Below are positions 10,388 through 22,300 of a DNA stretch of 29,008 nt, in pieces (the first letter of the stretch is position 1; each line of letters begins with the position of its first letter). The DNA is from Saccoglossus kowalevskii (taxonomy: Eukaryota > Hemichordata > Enteropneusta > Harrimaniidae). The DNA is taken from the NCBI RefSeq assembly GCF_000003605.2, contig NW_003120927.1, positions 451,637 through 480,644 on the forward strand, in the 5' to 3' direction. A program made the position numbers and the translations under genes. Below the pieces are notes generated by a model. The model did no database searches. It was not told where the DNA came from and saw nothing but the letters and a program-made list of their open reading frames with translations.

Positions 10388-13300
10388 CTGAGGTAAAAAT
10401 ATATAAATCGAAAGTTTGCTATATTCTCAAGCATGTTTCATAATTGTGTGAAAATTTACTGTCAAAGTACGTTAATGGATTAGAGGGATACGCACGCGTT
10501 TTCACGGCACGCCCCGCGAAATCAATGAAGCAGAGCTACACAATTATGAGGATAGATTCTATCTGGTCTAAACAAGAGAGACTTGAGTATATAGTCCCAA
10601 ACAGATTTTAAATACAGATTTGCAGCTATGAATAGATATGTGTAATATGTTTAAAACTGTGTTATCTTATTTGAAGTCTTGCGAGTACTGTTGCATTTGA
10701 TATACGGCACATATTTCTTCATACGCTAACTGCTACAATTAAAGGCAGTTGTCGTTGCGCCATATATGCGCTAGCTCCCCTATTAAGGAATTTGTTGATA
10801 ATAGTTATCGCAATGTAATGCGCACAGAAACAGAAACAACTTCAAGCGCTGAGTATTGGTTCATCTCACTTAGATCCCAACTCATATGTGTACTTGCTGC
10901 CGTAAAGATTTGTTAGTAGAGCGCGATGGATTTTGGGGAAATTAATTTGTTAATCAACACAAATTTCGCGCATGCGTGGTGCGACACCACCGCCCTAGCA
11001 TAAAACGCGTGCGATTTACAGATACGCACAGGTGATTAATTATATGTGACGCAACCCAACTAGGTAATTATCATGGTCGATTTATGGCTGATATATGCCG
11101 TGCGTACCAAATAAGTTGGAAACTAAACTAAGTATGAACTAAGTATGAATGTGAACGTCCTTCTTTCACTTTTCCAAATAACTGCACGATTGGAAGTGAT
11201 GATGACTGTCAGACTCGATCTAGCATTTGTTTGGGGATTACGGGATTATTGTCAGTCGTACTGTAAACACTGCTGACATTAACAAATGTCATATGTGGCG
11301 AAAACCAGTGCTGTAGTTCTTATTAGGGGAGGACCATTATATCTGATGGTGACAGCTCCGTTAGAAATGTATAATTGGTGGGGCTCTGTGTCGCGCGATA
11401 TTTGTGTCCGAGTACATCACCAAATCCGCCATTTTGTTTTATCCTCGTTCGTGACAAGACAAATACATGTATGTATCTAACATACCACACACACACTGTA
11501 GTAGGAAGGATGTTTTTAAATGTTGCTAAGTCGTGAAAAAAATGTAGTCGATTGGACTTTCAACCTTTTCACCACCAGACTTTCTCACCAAATGTTTCTG
11601 CATTTTTTTACATGTTTCAATATTTCTGGCAATGAACCCTAATTTTGGAGTCAACATTTTCAGTTTTACTCCAAAAAATAGCTATTTTTGTCCCAATAGG
11701 AAAGTGCAGACTATAAACAGGACTATTTTGTAAATTTGTGATGAAAAGAGGGTAGTGAAAAGGTTAAAATTACCAAGACTATTATCAGCAAACAAATATT
11801 TTTTTTTAAATATCAATTGTTAGATAAAATTATTATAAACCTTCATTCCATGGCCGATATACAACGCACTACGGGGAAATTATAAAAATATTACAGAGAA
11901 ATCAGTGAAAATTGTTTACACTTTGCAGATAACACTCATTTTTTTTAAAGCGTTCGAAATTTACATAAATAGCCAGTGTATACTTTTACACACGTTGTAT
12001 ATCGACCATGGAATGAATGTTTATACTAATTTTATCTAACAATTGATATTTAAAAAAAAATATTCAATCGAATCCCGCAAATGAAGTCTTGTGTTTTTGT
12101 ACCCCCCACACATCTATAGAAATACGGTAATGATGCACCTCCTTATCGCAGCCAAATGTAACCGACTATGTGTAAAAGCTGAGCATTACCTGACAGTCCG
12201 GTCACGTCCATCTTCGGTAAATTGCGGGCTTTCAGTACAACGACTGTTAAACGATTAGCAGCAGGTTGATATGACAACGAGACCAACAAATCACCGTGCC
12301 CTTGGTTACGAGGTATCTGGAAGAGTAGTATTAAGACGTAATCAATTTTCATTTTATTTTTCTTTGATATATTCATTGATTGTAATTATTATTCCTATCG
12401 CACTATTTAGATCCTTGAGATGAGGTAGATTGTGGCCTTGGTCTGATAACACACATGACGTTAGCTGCAAAATGAAATATTATGCGAAGATACAATCGCA
12501 TGTCTTGGGATAACGACATTTACATGCTTGTTTCCCAGTGATAAATAATGACTGGGTTATTAGATTTTAGATTTGGTGTGTTCATCAAACATCGCAAATA
12601 TTTTGAAAGAAAATCTAGATTTAACATTACAATAAAAACTTTCCGTGTATCTCCGTGATTTTTTTTATTTTAATGGAGAAAAATAGAGTATTTTGCCAAG
12701 TAAAATTATATCTATTAAAGTACACACACTACACACTTTGTGATCTCACTCAGCTTTTTTCGTACATGATTCAAAACAAATAAAAAGCAAAAATGTAAAG
12801 GATATAGCAAAATATGTTTCGTTTTAGTATTGGTAAGCGTATAAAATACATTTCGTTATGAATTATTCTTAATATTTTTTTTGTGTGTCAAAATCAGTTG
12901 ATTTCAGGGTTTAAAAATTAAAGAATTTTAGAAGTCTTTATCGTAGTGTTGATTTTTGCATGTATTTACTCATTATTTTACTAAATGCAAACGATGTGTG
13001 TCTTTTCATTCCATGTTACAGTCCTAGGCATTTACATTTTTGCCTTACATTTTGAAAAAAAAAACACCGACGAGAATGGCCGTATATACATGTGGTCATT
13101 ACTCACGAGTGCGTGCTCACGGACTGATTGTATATTGCAAGACAACATTAAGTTGGTAAAATTAAACAAGGTTTTTGAATCACTCTGCTATGCTATGCTG
13201 ATTAATCTAATTATCTATTTGTGTGCATCGTTCTGACTGTCATGTTGTACGTATCACTCTATATTATTAGTCGCCAACGTTCATCAAATTTCACATTTAC

Positions 13301-16300
13301 ATCTAATTCTCAAAAACCGTCCATCTAGGATCTGTTATTCGTCTGAATTACAGTAGAGTATATGGCTTGAATTTGTAAACTTACTTCAAAGCATACAAAT
13401 CCATATATATATATATACTCCTAGTATATTCTCAGGATTTGGATGTTCGTTGTTTGTTTTTTTCGAGTACTTGAAACTATTACTTAGCCTTTCGGTACAT
13501 TGGATAGCGTGCTATGATTGGTATGCTGTGCAATGTAACAAAAACACTTCCATGGTAGTACACATAATAACTATGGCGTCACGGTAACTAGCTAGTAACT
13601 ACGACGAAACGGGTGAGAATTTGAGCAGAAAATAGCTTTTGATCTATTACAGGCAAGTTCCCGTGACACCATCGAGTTTACTACACGCATGCGTTGTAGA
13701 CATTGATATCGTTTCGTCATGAATAATGATCGCTATACAGGATTTCTTGTGGCGTCATTCGTATAGCCAAAAGATTAAGAAGACGAGTTACTGCATTAAG
13801 TTAACGCATTATTGATACATTTTTTTTTCGTTATTAAATCTCGTGTTAGCCAAGCCGTGTGGTTTTTAAAGCACAAACCACAGCAGCGGACTTTGAATTT
13901 TTGTGTAAGCTAGTATAGGACTAGTATTTTACTCGCGTTGTACACGGCGCGTCGACCGCTGTGGTGCTATAAATATTACGCATATCACAAACCAACAATG
14001 CACATTGCCTCGATCTGGAGGTGTACATATTTTCCATGATCAAGTTTGTGGTGGAACAAAAAACGTTAGTCCTCTGGCTTCTTCATGTGGAATGAGGGAA
14101 ATTGTCCGTGAGTAAATTCATTAGTTAACATCAGAAGAACATTTATTCAAATCAAATCGACAAGAGATTTATTTTAAAGCACCACAAATTGACGTCTAAA
14201 ACTCAAAACATAGGTAAATATTATGCGGTAGAGACACAATACATATCTACCACGATAGGTCCAAGTATGACGACATAATATGCAGTCATGACGTTAAGAC
14301 AGAATGGAGATATTGTGTCCCGTCGCAAGCGGGCGCCCTGGGATCTGCTCTCGGTGGCTCCTGGAGTGTCTTGCGCCATGATATTTGAGGCGGGAACCAG
14401 CCAATGTCTTCCACGGCGTTCAATTACGTCAACAACTTAGGCTCGTTCAACGGCGCATGCGTTCAGCTATTGCAAACCCATATTTGTAACACCAGACGAT
14501 TACAACATTATCAAGATTTCGCATTTTTTTGATTTGTATCAAAAATTTATCGTCCGATCGGAGATGTGATATTTGGATGTATATGTAATTATAATCAGGG
14601 TTACTAACCCGACCAGCTAATAAACAAAATAGCGGACTTGATGACTTGTTCGTACGTACAAATAATTATCGAAACAGAAACCCACATATTGGAGATGTTT
14701 GCAAATGCTACGCACGTCTAGTGGTCACATACACCCACGTCGGTCAAATGGATTGAAATCCGATCGAACCAGACTGTAGATGCGTGCGAATGTCGCAGAC
14801 ATCCGCGGCACTGACCCCATCTACATGACTAGCATATTTGACGATTACAAATATTGTTGGAAAAATTGTTAAGCATACATTCTAAAACCATTGCATTGAA
14901 ATGAGTAAGGTTCAACTCATTCTGAATTACTATAGTGGATTGTATTCTCTGACTGCCAATAAATATAGATCTCCGGGGTAGAGACGAACATACACGTATA
15001 CATTATACGAGGAAAAACATCTTAACTTGATTTTAACGTTAAATGGATTCTCGTCTATTACAGAACGTGGACAGTTTATTCAATTTGTATCTGCTTGTTC
15101 TACTCATATCAATAAACCTCAGATGCAAATGGCCGCCGAAATCTCGAGAGCTACGAGACTTGATTTTATCCCTCAAATTGTGTTCCATTCAAGTTCTCTG
15201 CCAAACCAAACATATTTTTTTTGACAATATACATGACTACGTTGTGGCTAGTTTTGTACAACGCGGAATCGTTCACACACGACCGCCCGTGTGTTTGTCT
15301 GTATGACTTTCTCACTTTACCAAGAACGTTACTCCAAGTCATCGGTTGCAGATTTACCCACAATGCTAGAATAATAATAATAACACTTACACATTTTCCG
15401 GAGGGGTTGCTAATTTTTAAGAAAGAATAAAAGGTTGAAAAAAATAAGCTAATACATTACAGAAAAAAATCTAGAAATAAGGGCTCACAAATATTTTTGA
15501 GACGATTTTTCTTTTGTCGAATAAGCGAACCGACTAACACCCCTAAAAATTCAAATCCAAGTCAGCGAGTTACAAACAACTCTTGAAAAATCCTATTGAA
15601 CCAACAACATTTTGTACACGTGCTGTAACGAGGGTATATGTTTACCAATATTTTATATCTAACATCTATTCACAATACATTTTTTAAATAGACGGAGAAA
15701 ATCGCAATATGTAAAATAAAGCAGAGCATCATGGGTAGTCTCTAGTAAACTGCTTACAAACTCAAAAATGATGAGTCACGCTGGCTAAGCCACTTTAAAA
15801 TCCCATTCCATCTACCTTTAAACATAAACTTATACAATTTAAAACATTCATAATGCAAAGGACATACACCTTCATTTATGATTCTAGTGCTTAAGTATTT
15901 CGGTACAAAATTGTATAGGTTGGGTGTGTATTTGAAGACTGAATTTTAGATTTATGCGGAGGGTCGTCACCTGCGCTCGCGTGGGAATTCAAGTCCCAAG
16001 CGACGATAACAAGCTATCGAAGCTTCAGTAGTCAAGGTTCAAAATATTATCATTTCTGGATGCCGCGAGTACGCCATTAACGGGCGACAATCGGTCAATG
16101 CCTGGAGAATGCATAGGGGATTGAGCCATGCAGCGACAAACAATACCAGGGTAGCTGCACGGTTTATGTTTATGTTATTATTCGCATCTGTATAAATATT
16201 CGGATAAATCCCACAGATTAATCTCAAATTTTCAATGTACGCTTATTTCATGGATTAAATAAATAAGTAGCCTAAATATATCCGAGATAGCTCGTTTTCT

Positions 16301-19300
16301 GTTTGTTTTTTGTGAAAAACGGGAAACAAAACAATGACTGCGAGTCTTTAGTCGGCTTTGAATGACAACTTGCACAGCCTCGGTTGCGCATTGCATGTTT
16401 TTTTATAGTATCACATGGTCGATGATCATGACAATCAATACATTTTAGTCACGTGTTAGCAATCAATATATTTTCAAATTTCCTCGATTACCGTGTTTTT
16501 GACTCACTTTTATACAAATCAATATTATTCCGTGTTTTCAATTAAACACCTGTAATTTTTTGAATGTTATTATTATTCTGCTTCACCAGTGTAGTTATAA
16601 CAACAATCCGACTGATGTGGAATATAACATGCGTTTGGAGATTAGTCTTACAAATCATAGCTGTGTAAGCACGTGATTAATTCACACGAATTGTTTTTTT
16701 TTGTATGCAATCTATTTTGCCGCCGGATATGCTCAAAACAGTATCTTGGTTATCCTGATGGACGCTCACTGTAGTTAGCTGATTAGTTCGTCTCTTTGCT
16801 GATAGTTGCCATGGTTATCCATCACATCATCTCAAGACATGTAATTTTTGATACTGTTGTTTGACACGCTGTACATTGTTCTTATACCACACCTCTGCTT
16901 ATTCGTTCGATGAAATAATGAAAATATCTAAACAGGAATCTGATCATACCGTATATGACCTTTATATTTGTATTTACGAAAGCGTGTTTATCATTATGTA
17001 TTATAAAATACAAATTTATAACCACATTATTTTTCATTTGGAATCATTTTTTTTTCAAATTGGATTGGATTAGGTGGGCGCCCCCGATTCACGCGTCAAG
17101 TAAAACGTATTACGTCACTACACGCGTTCGTACAATATGTAACTGGCATTTGAGTTTATAAGCAATTAAAAATGTACACGCCTTTGATGACTTCACTGTA
17201 CTGTATCATATTGTTGTTATAATTATTCTCAACAAAGCAAATAATAAAAGTACGCAAAACAAAATTAAAGAAAGATATATCTTTGCTGGGTCACGTTCGA
17301 CACTCAGCGGCTTTTGGTATAATACAATCATGATTTTCAACAGATTTATCTGAAGACACGAGATCAAGGTACAAGCGTCGCATTAAATGATGTAAAATGT
17401 CGAAAGAAAAGAGTGAGTTTGTTTATTTTATATGGAAGGATATATCTCATTTATGATCAGTGACATGCTTATAAACGTTTTTACAATTTGGAATGTTCAC
17501 GTTACAAAAGTATTCAAATATAATAACTTTATTGGATCTTTAGAAATACACATATTTCTATCAGTATATAGCAAAAACAGAATAAACACAGTGACTACAG
17601 ACTAATGTTGAAATAATACTGGTAATTTTAGACAGATTTTGGCATCAAATATTTTCAGGGGCGGCCTCTAGGACAGATATCGATGAGACAAATATCACGT
17701 AGAGCACACTGTGTACACACCGTTATGTCGCCATCCAATTAATTTGATGGAATCCAAGACGTCGAAAGATTTTTTCAAAAGAATCTGCTTAGACATCGTG
17801 CTATGTTCGCATGGTTAGATTATGTCTGATTCTTATCGGATTAATCTGACCTTGTGATACTCCCACAATAGTTTTCGACTATCACGTGTCGTTGATGGAA
17901 TGAAAATTTTCAAAAATATTTTTGCTCATATATGGTCAAAACGATGTGAGCACGTACAGACGTTCGCGATCTTTTGCGTTTAGATTTAATTGCTATCTAC
18001 TGTATTTTGAGTTCATAGGTCCGGCATTCTGCAAAAAATACGTGTCTTTTAGTAGATTCAACTTTTAATGATCTTAATTCTTTAAATTGGGCGGCATTTC
18101 ACCTTTTTTCTATCATCATACAATTCAGACACATTTCTGGAGAGACAAAAAACAAGTATTCTGATTGAAAACAGCTTCAATTAGTGTGCATACGTGTGAT
18201 GCTACGTATTCGTTACAGAAATGCTGAAAAAATCACGGGAATTGATGCGGCTCTAAATACATTCCTTAATAAATGTACAGACCCTTAGATTATTGTACAA
18301 CGTGGAATATATTTCAGTCCCATACAAATCAGTTCAATGAATGACATATTGATTATACCCAGCCCCCGCCAATTTAAAATTTCCAGAGCATAATACTTTG
18401 TATAAATAATACACGTCTTGTATGGAGCGTGACGACTGAGAATCAAAGTCTGTCTCGACAGGAAAGTATTGGAAAGACTCACACACATGCGTGACTTGCG
18501 CATGATTTTCTAATTGAGATTTAATGAAGAAACCCGTGTTTAATATGCGCGCAATTATTATTTAACTCATCAAACCTAACATATATTTGATTTTAATGCC
18601 TACATTTCGATGCTAAAATTAATCTAAATACATATTTCATGAAATCTTAGCGCTTCACCGTTCATGGCGTCTTCTCTAGACGTATATCATTTCTCACATC
18701 ATGCTGAGTTTATAACGTCTTCTGTAGGCAGATACGTTTCATGTACCAGCTGTAATTACGCCACAACTTACGTGCCGACTCGTATATATTCACAGTGTGT
18801 GACCTGTTCAGTGTAGTTCCTCACTGTGTACGTGGTTTATTTACAGCGCGAGGTTAGCCTGGTCATTGACTACATCATTGAAATTAGTCGCGTCATCTAG
18901 TGACGGCGCACTGTGGTGTACAATGATGTACATGGACTCCGTCCACAGTGCCGATAATTTTTTTGATCTGAGATCGACCGTCAAAAAAATAATAATAATA
19001 ATAAGTTATAAAGATTTACTATATTATATGATTTCAAAACCAAACAGAGTTGTCTAAACGACATTGCGTCACGTTGACGTCACGGAAACGCGTTGCTGCT
19101 AGGGGGCTCAATTTATTCAACAGGCGTAATACGGCGACACTATCTCACGGAGTTGACTGAGACTTGTATACCTTTTTCTTTTGCAGAAGTAGCTATTTTT
19201 GACGCTTGTAATCACTCAAAATTGAACCGCCATTCAACAGCACTCTGACTGAGATACGTTTAATTGTTTACGACCTATTTGAATTCTTCCCGGAATCATA

Positions 19301-22300
19301 AATCACTTCCTTGTCCAATGTACGTCATTTCATAATGTATGGGGCCGTGATACAGGGGATTTGTGTGAACACGATTGCTGGAAGGGCAAGTGCGTAAGAA
19401 AAAAAATATTGTTGTTGTTTCTGGATTTTTACTATTTCTAAACATTTGTTGACATATTTATAAACGAGGGGGTCATACACTTTACTTGACTTGGAAAGGA
19501 AGAGTGTTTTTAGGAGATTAACAGTTGTCTTCTTAAAGATAACGCGATTTCCCGCAGTTATTTAATGGGATTTCCACCTTGACTAGCTAATCGATGAAAG
19601 CCAGCTTCCGCTTCGTATGGTAACTGAATACAGTATTAGGCATTGGAGCTTTCTGAGTGCCATGCTAATTATCAAAATCCTTAGACATTTGTCTCGTGAC
19701 GTCATACTATGCGAGAAGTTATGTAAGAACGACATTTGCGTTCTCTATTTATGTTATTTAAATGAACGTATGTTCACAGTGGCATTCAATGTTTTTTCTC
19801 TTGGGGCAAGAGTCTGACACGTGGAATAATAACGATTACGTTTCATATTTTTTAATTAAGGTACCAAATGAATACACATAAATAAAACCCACAAAGCTGA
19901 AAGTTGTGATGTAATGAAACCGTGCTTGTATGTGGTGGCACGTTTCGTCTTGATATTAACGTGAAATACGAAAAATGCCCATGCCCTTTCAATTATTACA
20001 ACTATTATTACAAATTCACTAAAATGTGTTTAATTATTATTTCCATAATGTATTATTTAAATTATTAGTTTTGTTTACTTTTTGGGGATGTAGGTAAATG
20101 CATAAATGCTGTATCTATAACAGACGGTCGATTTTTGTAATTAGTTGTTCAGCAGTTTCATGCCTACGCATTAATGATGTCCGCGTTGGGTTGACGTCAG
20201 CTTAAACATAACGTGTCATGTAAAGAGCTAATAAGGTCTGCACAAATAGAGACGGTCACTTCATGATGTATCTAATGTTAACATGACGTCATGATGTCAA
20301 TGGCGACAGTCTGGTGAACGTGGACGATTTAAAGTAAATAAACAATTATCAATTTTGCACAATTTTAGAGCTCGTTATCTGATACTTTAAATTTCGAATT
20401 TGTAGCGTTTCTGGAAACATTTTCACAAATACATCATCTAGACACGTCTCCATCTCCGTATTTGAACTAATCATACATTATTTTTTTTCAAGAAATGCAA
20501 ATTATTTTTTAAAGGGGGTTGTCACCTGCGCATGCGTCAGATGGCCATAGCGTGTCATTGTTTACAAACGAGCGTCTACCCACGAGCCTTTGCGTTTTTA
20601 GAGTGTGTTGTTATCGTCGATTGGAACTAAATTCCCACGCGTGCGCAGTAGTCTGGTTCCCTGCCCCATTTCAACGTCTGTTTTTCTTTGAGCCCTCAGC
20701 GGTGAAAACTTGGGCAGGGAACCAGACTAGCGTGCGCAGGTGACGACCCTCCCGCTTTAAGATGACACGAAAAAAAAAACCTTTCCTGTTCTATGTTCAC
20801 TTAACTCGGCGGATGTGACAGTGTCTGAAAATTGACTCCCTAGAGAGGTGTATTTAAAAAGAAAAACCCTCTGTGAATACGTACGCATACGTGCTCACAA
20901 TATTAAAAGCACCGTAAGTAAAGGCGGGCGTTTCTAACGTGAAAATGTGTTCGTTTCAGTGTGACGAAAGTTCAAAAGGTGCCGTAGTATAGAGGGTCTC
21001 CACGGAGTTGCCGGCATATACATACTAAGTAGGATAGAATGAGGAACTCCTCAATTCAGTTCGGAAAACCTCGACGTTGTTTTTTCTGGACGTAAACATT
21101 GCGCGTGTACGACCGACCAAATGGTGACGTCATTACTCAAATATCTGATGTTTATGATGGTGTAGTAGAAACATTCGGGTTAACGGGAACAAGTTTTATA
21201 TACCTACACTCAGTTGCACATTATTATATACTACGATGAAAATAATTTTGAAGAATAGTTTTACACAATTACGTTGTTTGATCTCCTCTTTTTGTCAGTA
21301 TATCAGGATTGGAAAAAAATACGTTGAATGGAACTGGAAGACGCCATTTTAACTCCTTCAAGCCCCACTGTGGAATACTAGAGTATGCTGATTTTCTATA
21401 AACTCTGTGACGTCATTTTAATATTTAAGACTATATTTTATGTTAGCTCTGTGACGTCAAATTGACCTAACCCAGCATTGTAAGCATTATCGTTTAGGTC
21501 TGTATTCGATATGGGACTCATAGCAACGTATACAACGCGTGTAAAATACATTGTTTATTTACATGAAATTCGAACACGCGCTGCGCGACGACCACCGCGC
21601 TTTAACTGTTATAGACAGTATTTTGTTTTTAAAGGGCGGTAGTCGTCGCGCCGCGCATGTGCGAGATATGGGTCTCATATTATGAAACAAAGATGGCGAT
21701 TTTGACGGTTCCGCATGCCAACGAGTACAAACTGTCCAAATGCATGTCCAAATCAAAATATTTGTTCCAGCATAAAATCAAAAAAGATTATAAGTATCTG
21801 TGTTGGGAAAGATTTGAGCAATTCGTAGTATAAAGTATACTTAGTATAAAGATTAAAACAGGCACCACCAAAACAAAATAATGTTGCCATTTTGGGGAAA
21901 AGTAAGTTCGATTTATTTTTCTGTGTGTTTCATTCCAATTAAAATGTTGAAATTGTCCTAGAGTTAAGTAATAAAATTGCATTACGCAGTAGAATCGTGG
22001 ACTATAAATACAGCTATGCGTCTGAGTATACGTGCGTACCCATAGGTTAAAACCCTACTGTTTAACTTGTTTGCCAGCGCTGTAAACACAATATGTTATT
22101 ATGGTTAAGTATATGTAGTTTTTAACAACCTCAATATTCGCACAAATGAGCAATTTTCTAAGTCGGTCTCCCCGGGTTGCCTCATTGCCTTCAATTTGGT
22201 GTCAGCAATAAACAGTCTTCATAGAGATAGATCAGTATCGCGTATTCAATAAACGCCGCCATGTCATACAGTTTCCACCCACACAATTCGTATAATCCCT

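Larger units (their letters stand above)
10388..12189 (-). other. Intron within C2B (1.8 kb)
   Basis: GT (12189-12188) to AG (10389-10388) on the - strand. It separates the two C2B exons and contains two short inverted-repeat elements, at about 10739-11000 and 11795-12064. No alternative exon is recognised between them. The position of the intron just before DPYV is the one I expect for the Syt4/11 group, though I could not compare gene models. Confidence 0.85.
19075..21459. promoter_or_regulatory. Cluster of seven CRE-type TGACGTCA palindromes
   Basis: Perfect TGACGTCA octamers occur at 19075-19082, 19697-19704, 20192-20199, 20284-20291, 21125-21132, 21408-21415 and 21452-21459. In random DNA about 0.04 would be expected in this length. 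The last two share a 13-bp CTCTGTGACGTCA context 44 bp apart, so they may be one local duplication; the other flanks differ. None lies inside a recognised MITE. The octamer is the classical binding site of CREB/ATF bZIP factors. Vertebrate Syt4 is an immediate early gene induced by depolarisation, so an intronic cAMP/Ca response enhancer of this synaptotagmin is a reasonable inference. Confidence 0.45.

Noticed and set aside
13571-13676. Reading the 13.6-kb inverted repeat as a structured RNA gene
   Set aside because: It is only one imperfect arm pair with a 66-bp loop, with no promoter or conserved RNA features; listed simply as an inverted repeat.
14320-14470. Locally GC-richer patch in the large intron as a possible exon
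   Set aside because: No frame of useful length with splice borders was found on either strand.
20519-20743. 74-codon frame beginning [19 protein letters not shown]
   Set aside because: It is the translated sequence of a MITE. The same peptide appears from the sister copy at 23878-24135, and the frame crosses a nested insertion.
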